From Numida meleagris (lineage: Eukaryota; Chordata; Aves; Galliformes; Numididae): a stretch of 64,000 bases of DNA. The stretch covers positions 62,459,874 through 62,523,873 of the forward strand of contig NC_034409.1 of NCBI RefSeq assembly GCF_002078875.1. The letters run 5' to 3'. Shown here piece by piece: positions 52,613 through 64,000 of the stretch. The notes below the pieces were generated by a model. That model ran no database searches and was not told the origin of the DNA. It saw nothing but the letters and a program-made list of their open reading frames with translations. How positions within the stretch are numbered: position 1 is the stretch's first letter; every line of letters begins with the position of its first letter. Made by a program: the position numbers and the translations under genes.

Positions 52613-55600
52613 AGAAGCGCTATCCCGATTTTTATTTCCGCGCGTGCAGCCGGAGCTCTGGGAGCGTTTCCTGCCCCGGCTACAAATGTTGCGGACGGAA
52701 CGCGTCCCGGTGGGAGATGCCCCGGGAGGACCCTTTTGTGCCGCCGGGAGCCGCTCCGTGCCGGCACCGCGCCGTCACGCGGGGCAGCGGCTGCGCCCCA
52801 ACGCGAATTCCGGAGATGCTCCGAAGTTCCATGGGATGCGCGAAGCCCCGAGGAGCCGAACTCCTCGGGCGGGGCGCGAATCTCTGAAGAGGGGGAATCC
52901 CTTCCGCGGTGCGAGAGCTCGAAAAGGGAGAAGGGCTCTCAATGATGCAACTTCTGGCCGACGGGAACTCCCCTCCCCCTCCTATTGATGCAGACCCATC
53001 GCGGGGAGGCGCGGGGCTCGGAGGAACCCGAACGTGCGGTGACCGCGGGGCCGAGGCGGTGCGGGACCTCTCGGGCTCCCGGCGCACGCTGGGGGGGTCC
53101 CACCGCTCCGCTCCCGTCGCTGGGACGCGTCACCCGGGACGAGGAGTGCAGGGTGCCGCCTCCCCACTGAAAGCATCACCGGGAACGCGTGCCCTAAGGG
53201 ACGGGGTTGGAGACCACCGCTCCCATCGGGTTGTGTGAGTGCAGCTGTCAGGGGCTGTCCGCAACACACGGGCGGCTCCTTCCCGTTCCCCGCGGCCCTG
53301 CATGGTTGACTTTCCCCGTTCTGTTCCCTCCCATCCAGCCCCATCCGTCGCACTGAGGATCTCAGGAGCGGCACGCGGAGCCGCTTTGCCGTACGAAACG
53401 AATGGCTTTCAAAGGGGCTGCTCATGCGGTTCTGTTGTGCTCTCCACGAGCAGCGCTGCACGTGGCTTTTGGGTTTGCTTCCCCTTTGGGTTCGAGCCTG
53501 GTGCCCGTTCTGGTGCCTGTAATGGGCTCTGTGATTTGGGGTGCCGCAACCAAAGGGAGTTGGTGTTCTTCCCAGCCGTTGGGCAATGCTGGGAAGCAGA
53601 GCAGCCGGATGTGGAGTGATGTTGTGCACCAGCAGCATGCTCTGTTCGGCTTTGGTGTGCCTGTGGCTGCGCGGGGGTGGTTTGCAGCGTCCCTTCCCCA
53701 AAAGCCACTGTCCCCTGGCAGGGGTGGGACTTGAGCTGCAGGGTGGCAATGCCCGAACTGTGGGAGATACACAGTGAGGCTTGTGCGGCCGTGTTCCCGC
53801 ATCCCTCAGACAGATGCCACCAGCTCCCATTGGTGGGATCCCCTCGTTCCAGGAGAGCGGGAGACCTCTCCTCACCTCACACCTGGCTCTGGTGGCTCTA
53901 CCTTGTCTAAGACTTCAGGTGGCATTTGGTGCTGAACTCTTACAGTGTGATTGCAGAGGCAGTAGTTTTAACACCCCCCAATTTTTTTGTATTAAGTACC
54001 CTGCTCTCCCATTGCTCTGGTTTTACCTTAGGGTTTTGCTGCACCAGTCGCTGCAGTCCCCAGACCAGGCAGAGCCTCGTTTTCCAATATGCTTCAGTAA
54101 ATAAGGTGTCATTATCTTTTCTTTTGTGCTGATGGCTCTGCTGGTTGGCCTGCCTGGGTTTTGTTGAGAGGCAGAGTCCATCTGGTCCATCCCACACCTA
54201 GCAGGTTCTCCGGTGAGAAGTTTGGGAACTTTGTTAAAGTGAGGCAGCACGGAGCTCTTTCATTCTCTTACCTCTCTAAACGCAGCCCTTTTGCCCAGCA
54301 CTTACTACCCCAAAGAAAGTGAAGCCTCCAGATGCGCGCTGCCCTTTGCAGCTGTAGACCTGGCTGGCAGATGTTTCTCCTTTTTCCCTGGGCCGGGGCA
54401 GCCCGAGCTCCCTTGAAGACGCATCCATCAGGCCGGGCGCCGGGCATTGTTCGGGGGCGGGGGCAGCCCCCATGCTGGCTCACTCCGGCAGATGCAGGCG
54501 CCTGGCGAGCCCGCGGCCCCGGCGCTTTTCAAACCGGGCTGGGGAGGGGGCAGCCGGCACCGGGTCAAAAGTTCAGTGGGGCAACCTCGGCGTGCCGGGA
54601 CGCAGCCGGGTCCACCCGTGGGCCTGCCCGCATGGCCGGGAGCGCGGCTGTCACCGCGTTGTGTCAGTAAATTCCTTCCCCCCCCCTCCTTTACATGGCC
54701 GCCTTGTCAGCCATCTGCCGTGCCAAACTTCCACGCCGCTTCCAAAGTGGGCTTTTGGCTACGCTGCAGTGGTCGAGGCTGCTTTCTGGGTGGCTTTAGA
54801 AGCCTACGCAGGCTGGGTTTGTCCCTGCCTACTGTAGCAGCGCTCTGGTGGGAGGAGGCCTGTCCAAACAAGCCACTTCTAAAATACTGTTTTTTCTATT
54901 TTTTTATGGTATACTTTGCCCTGGTGGGCAGAAGGGATGCGTTCCGCAGTCGGGTCGGTGCATGTGATGATAGGAAGTGATTTGTTTTCCTCTTCAGGAC
55001 CGTGGGACACCTCCCGTGACAAAGTGTCTCCTGGCCATGTGCCCTTCGCGCTGTGACAGAAGTATCCTCCTGGCAGCTGCGGGGATGTTGGGGTAGAAAA
55101 ATATTGGGAGAATATTTAACAGCGTTTCAGCACAGCTTACAGAAGAGCTGGAGGGGAGCCAGTGTGGCATGGCCACCCAGCTCCTTGGCATGTGCTCCCG
55201 GGAGCTTCGGCCTGGGTAGGTCGAGGGGAGGTGACTTCTGAGAGTGTGCTTGGAAATAGTCAAAACGCTGTTGTTAACTGCGTTTATTTGGAAAGGGGGA
55301 AAAGCCACATTACATAGGGAAAACATAAATCTTTTCCTGTGGTTTTTGAAAGCGCCTTTGGGCAAATTGCCTCTGCTGCTGTCTTTGCTATAGCTCTGAG
55401 ATGCTTTTCCTCTCCTTTCCTTGTGCTTTGGGCTCCTGGTCTTTCTGTCGGGAATATGATGTGGCTGCCACACATCAGTGGCTGCTGCTGCTCCCATGGG
55501 TCCTGGGGGGAGGAGGAAGAGTGTGGAGAAGAGGGGATTTGTGCTGCGGCTGTGGAGGGGAGAGCGCAGAATGAAGATCTGTTCTGCCTCCACAAACCAG

Positions 55601-58600
55601 CTAGAGCTTGAAAAGGCAACGTTGTTTAACCTGTTAAACTTTAGGTGTTGGGGTTTTAGCGCTTCGGTAAATGTGCCCTTCTTTCCTAGGATGGCCAAAT
55701 ACACCTTGACCTCCGCTGTCCCATCGTGTTAGGTCCTTCCTGAAACTTCTCAGTCGAGCCCCACACTCTCTGATCTCTGTTCATCCCTTGTGATTCATGG
55801 CACCAAACTTCACGTCCTTGCTGGGAGTTAACCCTTGTGCACAGCTACCAAAACTTTGTGCTAAGCCCTCACCCCTCCATCGCAGTCCTGGTCCAGCACT
55901 GCATTGTTCTTGGTAGTGCAGCAGCAGCTACAGCACCTATGGGTGCCTCGTTGTGTCCTGTGGTAGCCAGGCAGCTTCTGATAGGAGAATTTAGGATCTA
56001 AGATAAATGCAACAAGTAGGTGTAACGAGCTGACTGAAATGTAAGTGAAACCATGTAGGTCAGCTCTACTCATGCAAGGTAAGCTGGAGCTGGTTTAACT
56101 GCCTTTTCAGTAGAGTAGTTCAGGCATGGGGATGTGCCTCTTGCCATCTGCCCATAGGTGGTAGGCATCTTGGAAATTTGAATATCAAGTGAAAAAATTA
56201 ATGAAAAGCTGGGTGAGCTCTGTTTTATTGTTCCCCCTACCTGCTCCATTGGCATATGCTGGACTTCACTGATTCCGCAGCATCTCATCGCTCTCCCCAC
56301 ATCCCTACCAGCAGCAGCCTTTACTTTGCCGGTCTTGGCTTTTGCTGCCTTCCTTATTCTGTTAATAATAGAATCATTAGCACTCTGAATGTCAGTACTG
56401 GGCTCTAGAGTTCATTGAGATTAATGGACAGGGAGGCAGAGAGATACTTCTCAGAGCCGTTGTTTCAAGTGGTCTGTAAATTGGAAAGCATTATATCGGT
56501 TTACGTTTCAAATGCAAGGCACATTTTTCACAACCGCAGATCTCGAACTTTTTAACAGGTGCTTACATTTTGTGTAATGAGACTCTATTATAATTGGATA
56601 TGAAAAATAATAATTAAAAAAAACTGGAATAGGTAGTTCAGGAGGCTGATATGTGCGTTCAGACATTATCTTAAGCCCCTGAAAAGAAACAAGAAGTGAC
56701 TGCGCACAGAAGAAAGGCTGTCTGAACAATGGGCTAGGAAGGTTATTTTGACAGCAACGTTTTGAATGGCTCTGACTTAGGTGACAGGGAAGTCAGAGAA
56801 TGACTGCAGCAGTCGAAGGCAGAAGAGAAAGAGGAAGCAAATAAAAACTTCAGAGATTTGGATACCATACGCGAGGCTTGGTATCGCAGATTTTCTGCGG
56901 TAGTTGGAGACAACTGCCTCTCCCAGCAGCACAGCTGAGTGGAAATCCTATCTGTTAGCTGCAGTGTTTGTGTGCCCGCAAGTTAAACGCTTTAAGCTGA
57001 ATTTGTTTAAAAACCAATTTAAGATAATCTGGTGTAAATCTTTCCCCACTAGGAAAAAAAAAAATATGTTCTGTATAGCAGCTTAAATATGACTTAGCGG
57101 TTTGCTTTGTTTACAGAGTCTTGACTACTGCAAACCTGTACCAGTTTAACGAAGCTGGTGCAAACTCCTGCACAGTGCATCTAAATTAGTCATCGAGTTT
57201 GTTCTTTTTAGAATTTGCTCCAACTAAACCAGCTAAAAGTAACACCTTAAAAGTGTTGCAGCTTTCTGTGTAGACCTTAACTGTGGTCTTTCTCTCCCTG
57301 CGAATAATACCGGGGAACTGTGCCATTCTGCCCCTGGCATCTGTTAAGTGCCTGCATGAAGGGGGAAGAATTAACTTTTGTAATGGCAATGGATGCTTTC
57401 ATAGACTTCTTTCAGGCAAAATCTCCCCAAGAAAAGGGCTGGAGAGAAATGGCAACAGCAAGGGAGGTAAAAGTTCCCAAATCAAAAGTTTGTAGTTTAA
57501 ATCTTATTGTAGGTATTTATGAAAATTATTTTTCCCTCTCGTTACCAGCAGAAACAGCATCTGCTGTGATGGCGAGAACAATGCAGCCCAGTGATTCCTC
57601 CTTCCTTACAGTAGAGAATCCTGTTAAACACACAACACTGTGCCTTAGAGTGTATCCTTTCAGCAGGCTTGTTCCTTTTAATGGGTGCCCATTCCTGGGG
57701 TCTCCATTGTTTCACCAACAATGGCACTGGGGGCAGCTGATTTGGTTGACAGAAAATGTGTTAATTTAACAGATCTATTCGCTTTAGCAAGTCTCCTTCC
57801 TATTGTGTCCCAGTTCTCCCAGTTCCTTGGAAGGAGGGCTGGGGAGCGAGCTCTCTGAGGTGGAGTGTTCCTGCAATTAGGGAGGGGGTTGTGGCCTTTT
57901 GTGTAGGGAGCAGAAAACAGCTGATGGGGAAAAGTGATTTTAGTGCATTTTGCTTGCTTCCAGAAGACACGTTTTCACTGTATTTTCCTGCTTTTGTGTG
58001 TGTGCTTGCTTTTAAGTTGGCCTTTCCTGGGGATGGGGTAACAGCTTGGCGCTGCGGGCCTAGCGTGGTCCAGGCCTTTGCTTTGGGAGCACTGCTCAGA
58101 GGTGGCCAAGCAGCCTCACACGGCAGCTCCTTTATGAACTCTTTATGTTTTATAAATGCCTAGCTGAAATACCAGCTTCCCACTGAAAAAACAGCACTGC
58201 TAGTATAATCCAGGGCAGAGAACACTGAAAGATGTGAAATACGAGGGGAGTGTTTCTTAGACCACCTCTGTTCTATGAAGGGCCACCGGCTTGATGCTGC
58301 TTTAAGGGCAATTTGAACACTGCAAGCTCTTAATGCTGGGTGTGCTTAAACTGGTTCAGCTCTTAACAGCGTTGACGTAGCCAAGTGCCTTACTGACAGG
58401 CTAGGATGGCACGGGCACTGCTATGGTGGCTGGGTCCTGGAGCTCCGGTGCCACAGGTCCTGTTGCCAGGAGGGAGGTCCCCTGTTCTTCAAGCTCTTGC
58501 CTTGCCCCAGCATTGCTTCAGGTGCTTTGGGACAAAGCTGGGAGCAGGACCTCATGGCTGTGAGCTGCCAAGTGGCTCCACTGTGGCTCTTGAAACTGCT

Positions 58601-58738
58601 GCCTTGTAGTTGGGGTAGTGGGGCTGGGGTTGAAGAAAGAGCGCTGGAAGGTTGTCTTCCTCCTCTTTGGTAAAGCCATTTGTCCTCTGTTTCTTTCCTG
58701 TTAGGTCTGCTCTCCATCAAGGATATGGAACTTAGCGC

Positions 58739-59126
58739 TACAAAGATGGGGAAGAGTCTGGAGAGCAAGGTGTGTGAGGAGCAGCTGAGGGGAGGCCTCA
58801 TGGCGGCTGCAGCTCCTCACAGGGAGCGGAGGGGCAGTTCTAAGCTCTGCTCTCCGTGACAGCGACAGGGCCCGAGGGAACGGCAGGGAGCTGTGTCAGG
58901 GGAGGGGCAGCTGGGGGCTAGGGACAGGTTCTGCACCAGAGGGTGGTGGGCATGGACCAGGCTGCCCAGGGCAGTGGGCACGGCCCCAGGCTGATGGAGT
59001 TCAAGTGTCTGGACAACGCTCTCAGTCATATAGTCTTATTTTTGGGTGGTCCTGTGCGGAGCCAGGAGTTGAACTCAATGATCCTTACGGGTCCCTTCCA
59101 GCTCGGGATATTCTGTGATTACATAA
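58739..59126 (+). mobile_element. CR1 LINE 3' fragment (different subfamily)
   Basis: Plus orientation in CECR2 intron 1. Diagnostic blocks are GAGGGGAGGCCTCATGGCGG, GGTTCTGCACCAGAGGGTGG and 'GATCCTTACGGGTCCCTTCC', ending near GATATTCTGTGATTACAT. A segment normally present between 'GAGCAGCTGAGG' and 'GGAGGCCTCA' appears deleted between short direct repeats. The left edge is approximate. Confidence 0.9.
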
Positions 59127-62100
59127 TTCTGATTCTTTGCACAGCTGAAGGACTGGAAGGCAGAGCTGGCCTTTTTATTTGTGGTGAGCCTTGTGCACTG
59201 GGAGTTGTGGCAGCAAAAAAATATTTGCATAGCCACAACAGAAAGCAAAAAGGGTTTGGTGGTTGTTTTTTTTTTCTTGCTTGGATTTTCTGTTTGTTTT
59301 AGGAGGCAAAGGGTGAGAGTTCAATTTAAGAACTTGACTCTTAATAAAGCTTGTCATTGTTACTAATAAAAAACAAATGATGAGCATGGGAGAGGAAGCA
59401 AGGCTCCCTCTTCTGGTGTGTTCTGAAGGTTAAAACATTAAAAACAAAGTTAGGAAGAGAAGGCCAACAAGCAAGACCCCTTCCATGTCTCCATGTAGTA
59501 TTTTAGGACCTCACTTAGGCCTAACCCTTACTGAGCATAAGTTGCTTTATGACATATGAATAACAAATGTAAGGACACTCTGTAAAAGTGAAATGTGTTT
59601 TCAAATGTAAACCGCATAGCACTTAGAAGTAAAGTGTGTCCTGATTTCTTATGGGTTTCCAGTCTGAGCATGGAGGGTGATAGTCTTGTATGTCTCCACA
59701 ACCAACTTCTCTAGAGCTCCTCTCTGTCCTCCTGCCAAGCTCATAGCTCATCCCAGGCAGCTCACTTGCCAGCCAAAGCCTGCACCTGAGCATGTAAATG
59801 TGTTTGGGCTGATAAGAGGGGCCAGCAATGGTGAGAACCCCATGTGGAAACCGTGTGCCCAAGACTTCTGCAATCCTGTCACTTTTGGTTGAGTCGGACA
59901 AGAATGCAAATGTTACCAATAGGTGATAGATGGAGAAGTGCACTCAAGAAGTAATACTTAGGGATTTTTGAGACAAGCTTTCTAAAACTCTCTATAGAAA
60001 ATGTAGTGTTGAGCACCTTTGACATTAAAAGGATTTCAGGGGATTAGGGAGGTGACTTTATATCATTTTCCTATTTTTGCATTCTTCAGCAGGTAGCCAT
60101 TTTCACCATTTTGTTGATGTGTCTAGTGGAACCCTAGGGTGTGAATTCTCAAGCATTCCTCCTCTGCTCTTCTCTAATGGTAGTAAAATGACTCACGTGG
60201 CTTAAAAAAAAATCAGTGGTTTTTCTTAGAGCTTTGTTGAACTGGGACCAGTTCCTCAAGGTGGTAGGTGCATAGCTTCACAAAGGGCTGTACCACCGGG
60301 GTGAAGCAGTGGCACAGGAATGGAAACAGGCAGTGGGGAGGGGAAGGGCTTTTTATAGCTGACTCTTCTGCTGAAAGCAACGCTTATCACCCTGCGTTTG
60401 GGGCAGCAGGTGGAGCAAAACTGCACAGGTAGCAAGAGGTCATGTAGCAGTGGGGTCACCTGGGGAGGAGCCTGGCAGACCTCTGTGCAAGGTTTGAGGG
60501 GTGTTTTTTAGTACTAAGTCAAAGCATGATGTATTCTTTGTATTTTCTTTTCTTTTTGTTAGTTAGCATTCTGGGTAGAAAAAGTTTAACTTAAAAGTTG
60601 ATGGTGGTCCTTTAAATTGCTCTTTAAAAATTCAGAATTGACCATGCAGTTGAAAGCTGCAATTAATTGATTTCATCTCACTGCAGCTGACAAGATATTG
60701 AAAAGCTCATCTGGTAACTCTTTCTTAGAATCTCAGTTTTTCTTTTAAACAAAACAAACCCAAAATCTTTGGGTTTTTTTTTCCCTCCTAAAGTTCTCCT
60801 GGGCACTGTGACCCAGCACATGTCGGCATCTATCCATTGGGACTTACTTGCTGTGCTGAAGAGGCCTGATTGTAGGACAGGCAGCCGTGTAGAATAAACA
60901 CGGAATAGCAGTCTCGATTTCTTTTCTTTCAGCCTGATACAAGGTGCCGAGGCACAGAAGACTATTTTGCCCTTAAGATAATTGTGTGTTGGAGAGGATC
61001 AAAGGGCTTGAGGGTTTTTTTGGTTGAAAGGGGATTTTCTCCATGGACAGCTGCAGTAGTGCATTAGTCCTGCAATGGATTATCTTTCCATGATCTGTAG
61101 GATCTCGACCAGCTATCAGGGGGCCCCACTGAAGGCTGTTGCTTGGGGGAGGCAGAGTGAAAGTCTCCTGTAACAGGGAGCCCCACGGTGCCGGGCGGCT
61201 CGGACCGCTCGGCTCCCCCTGCCCCTGCGGGCTGGTGCTGGATATTCTTAGCCTGCAGATAGTGTCTGGAGCATGGAGAAAGGGAACGCAGTGCTCAGTT
61301 ATGATTAACTGCAGCTGATGCCCTACATCCACCCCACTCTGCAATGGAAGTGCTTATTAAGGAATGTGAGAAGGGAGCCGATTCCAGCTGCTGCGGTGTC
61401 CTGTAAAGGGCAGTGTGTAATTTGGGAGGGTGTTACGAGTCCCTCGGTGGAACAAACTACTCGCTGTAGTAAGTGCCTGACCTGCCAAATGCCCAGACTT
61501 TCTCATTTGGGCAAGTTTTGGATGGTGGCTGCTCCGCAAATAGCTGTAGCGTTGCAGGGGAGTCCCTCCATGAGTGCGGATGGGTATCTGCATCCCATTC
61601 CTCTCAACACGTGTTTGCATTGTACGGGGCTGGGACAGGGCTCGGTGCTATCAGAGGTGGGGATCAGGTCACGCTGTGCCTACCCGGCCTGTTTGCAGTG
61701 CCGGGGGAGCAGGGCTGGAATGTGCCCCTGCACGGGCTGCCAGTGAGCGCTGGTCCCCAGGTGGCTGCTTCAGTTGCTTGTGCCGAAGTCGGGCTCGAAT
61801 TGCATCTGCGTGCTGGTTAATGAGTGGTGGAGCGGGACCGCCTCGCAGGGCCTGTTGTGCGCGTTGCCTGAGGTTGCAGGATGCAGGAATACAGGGTAAC
61901 AATGCTATCTTCATTCACAACAAATTCCACCCTTGGCATCTTTAGAATCTTCAGCTAACTTTAATGACACGCATTTTATAACTTCTCTCTTTTTTTTTTT
62001 TCTTGCAGCTAGCAAAGCACAAGCTGGAAGGAACCCAGCTTTGGATTTCAGGGCTGAGATATTTTTTTTTTCAGGATGCGTATTTAGGAAAACTTGTCTT

Positions 62101-63804
62101 TTGGTAATTGCAAGCAGGACTGGTTTCAGAATTAAAGGATGAGCACGGACCGCCATATGATGTTGTGTTGTTTTTCCTTGGAGGAGTAACTACAATTTAT
62201 AATCACTGCCTAGTCTGCAGCCAGTTGGCAGGAAGGCTGTTGTGAAGGGATTGATTATTAGTGGATGCTTCATTGTGCTGTCCAAGCCTGAATTTCTTGA
62301 TCTAACCAGTTTCCTTCGCTTGGAATGGCTGCAGTCAGCAGAGAGGAGAGAGATGCATCTTCCCATTTGGCAGTCCTATTTCTTGTTCATGGGATATGCT
62401 CGGGAAAAAAAGGTCAACAAAAAGTGTCAACACTTCAGCGTTCTCATAGAAAGCCAGCTGTCTAGCTGACTGTCTGGAGGCTGCCTGCAATTTTTCTGCT
62501 CCCTCTTGGGATTCTCTCTGTAAATGCATTCATTTTAAGTGTGGTGGCTTAACAAAATTATGTCTGTTTGGTGTGAGCATCCTGGAGGCTGTGTTTCTGG
62601 GTAATGCACCGGGAAAGGAGAAGTGTCACCAGGAAGGTGATCTTGCTTTCAGAAACGTGTACCTGCCCTGCAAAGCAAAGGCACGCTGGCAGCTGCAGCA
62701 GCAGCAGGAGCTGAGTTAGCATTTATACTGGCAGCAGAGGACATGCAGAAGTACAGTTGCAACGGTGCAGACTGGAACTCGGACAGCATCATCTCTTGGG
62801 CCCTTTTGGGAGATACTTGCGGGGCTTGGTCACACAGAACCACACCTTGCTGCAGCTAGGGATTAACCTGGACTGCCTAATTAAAAGGTAGCATGGGCGC
62901 AGCTGTGCGAAAAACAGTGGTGCTGCTGTGGCAAAGTAGCAGGGCTTTGAGCAGGAGCAAGAGTGCAAGGGTTGCTTCAGAACTGTACTGTGCCATGTGG
63001 CTCACTGTAGCCGAGCTTCTGGCCTAGGGGAGAGGCTGAGCTGCTGTGGCTGGGAGAGGACAGCTGAGCTAATGCTTGAAGAGCAGGGACTCCACGCCAG
63101 GGCTTGGAAGGACGATCCTAACCCTCTGCTTCTCCTTCTGTCCTCCCCCACTACCAAACCCCCTCTCGGGCTGTGTGGAAGTGTCCCAGTTCTTGCAGCT
63201 GTGTTAATTGTAATGGGTCATTTAGTCCTGAAATCCCTGTTTAAAAGGGGCAAGTCCTTGCCTCGTGTGACAGCTGCCGCCTTGCACTTTTCCCCAGGCT
63301 GGAAATAACTGCATATGACACAGAAGCAGAGAGAGGCATGGGGGAGGGAGGAGGCTTTCTGGTTTCCTCTTAGTTCTCTAATGGCTTTGCTGTGCGATTC
63401 TTTTCCCATGTGGACCATAGCAGAGTCATGCCCCACATATTTAGCAGCGCTCTCAGTTGGCAGTGCCTAGGTGATAGGCGAAGGGTCTTGCGCGCTCTGG
63501 GTTCCTGACTGAGTGGAATATTCTTGGCCATCTGGGAGCAGAAGCATGGGGCGCATGGTGGTGACGCTGGACGCTTGCCTGGAGCACTGGGAGCCTGTCC
63601 GGAGCCAATGTGCTCACCCGCCTGGAAGAGAGAGCTGTGCTGTGTTCTGTGTGATGGTGAGAGGGAGGGCAGAAAGGTTTTCCTCTTCCTACTCCCATCC
63701 CCTCCCCAGAATCCCAGAGCCTGAAGCCCATGGAAACATGGCCAGCTTTTCCTTCTAACTGAAGGGCTGTCTCCTGATTGGAATGACAGCTTTGAACTGG
63801 AAGA

Positions 63805-63915
63805 CATTATTTCATTAGCGTGCTAATCAGATACAGAGATTACCTGATTGGCTACTTAATAATTAAATGAAGTTGCCTGTAATTCTTTGAGCACACACAG
63901 AACTAATTAAATTAA
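63805..63915. promoter_or_regulatory. TAAT-rich homeodomain-like motif cluster
   Basis: Contains the inverted repeat ATTAGC-GT-GCTAAT (63814-63827), then AATAATTAAATG and CTAATTAAATTAACC. It is a possible noncoding regulatory element in CECR2 intron 1, judged on motif density alone. Confidence 0.25.
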
Positions 63916-64000
63916 CCCTTCACTGCCCTGTGTGCCTGGGGTGCACTTGTGTGAAATGGAGAGGGTGGCTTCTCCAACGTGGGGACTGCGAGCAGGAGGG

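Larger units (their letters stand above)
51040..53240 (+). promoter_or_regulatory. CECR2: CECR2 CpG island and promoter
   Basis: Dense CpG sequence starts near 51040 and continues through the gap into intron 1. Upstream of the gap it carries clustered Sp1/KLF GC boxes (CCGCCCC repeats at about 51359-51410) and no TATA box, typical of a broadly expressed CpG-island promoter. The start site itself is probably in the gap. Confidence 0.7.
52219..64000 (+). other. CECR2: CECR2 intron 1 (continues past the window)
   Basis: No exon matching the next CECR2 segment (expected to start ELEAALHRDDVEF) was found, so the first intron is at least 11.7 kb. It starts GC-rich (to about 53.3 kb), has a 20-base T run (52593-52612), a CR1 copy (58739-59126) and a TAAT-rich stretch near 63.8 kb. 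Open frames here are GC-driven chance frames without recognisable similarity. Confidence 0.8.

Noticed and set aside
52593..52614. T20 run followed by AG as a splice acceptor for an extra CECR2 exon
   Set aside because: The following sequence does not encode the expected CECR2 continuation and is only about 400 bases from exon 1; a simple T run explains it.
51343..52767. 474-codon minus frame over CECR2 exon 1
   Set aside because: It is antisense to a conserved exon and bridged by 614 N; GC-rich artefact.
52982..53875. 297-codon minus frame in CECR2 intron 1
   Set aside because: GC-rich early-intron sequence with no recognised similarity and Pro/Arg/Ser-biased composition. Chance is the simplest reading.

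Overview
The window is nuclear DNA from a bird, most likely a galliform (chicken-like). The genes have small exons with GT-AG introns. The interspersed repeats I could recognise are all CR1 LINEs (eight copies) whose 3' ends carry degenerate ATTCTATG-type octamer tails. The GC-rich first exons fall into runs of N, as is common in avian assemblies. I saw no bacterial, plasmid or phage features, no CRISPR array, and no tRNA or rRNA gene.

Four protein-coding genes are recognised by protein similarity recalled from memory. From left to right they are TMEM121B/CECR6 (minus, about 2.15-4.1 kb, N-terminal part lost in a gap), HDHD5/CECR5 (minus, 11.48-16.2 kb, seven visible coding exons with exon 1 probably in a gap), ADA2/CECR1 (minus, 22.74-37.8 kb, all nine coding exons reconstructed, 513 residues) and CECR2 (plus, first coding exon at 52.07-52.22 kb, with the rest of the window being its first intron). 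This is the gene order and orientation of the human cat-eye syndrome region on 22q11, where IL17RA would lie next on the left and the rest of CECR2 continues on the right. The genes are not an operon and share no single pathway. TMEM121B is a multi-pass membrane protein of unknown function. HDHD5 is a HAD-type hydrolase-like protein. ADA2 is a secreted adenosine deaminase. CECR2 is a bromodomain chromatin-remodelling subunit.

Layout: 1-2151 is 3' flank of TMEM121B. 2152-4150 is TMEM121B and its CpG-rich 5' end, with gap 3240-3829. 4150-11478 is intergenic with one CR1 tail and one unexplained ORF. 11479-16350 is HDHD5 with gap 16033-16238 and a ZNF143-type promoter motif just beyond it. 16454-17260 is an antisense CR1 with a decayed reverse-transcriptase region. 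17261-22743 is intergenic. 22744-37785 is ADA2, with two CR1 copies in its third intron-sized block. 37786-51040 is ADA2 upstream DNA, a candidate divergent promoter near 38.85 kb, and intergenic DNA with three CR1 pieces. 51040-53240 is the CECR2 CpG island, with gap 51452-52065. 53240-64000 is CECR2 intron 1, with one CR1.

I found no convincing undescribed biological system. The most useful leads are the exact avian ADA2 and HDHD5 exon models, the unresolved HDHD5 start, the Gly/Ala-rich avian CECR2 N-terminus, the head-to-head TATA-like elements upstream of ADA2, and a poly(A)-tailed retrocopy-like block in an HDHD5 intron.
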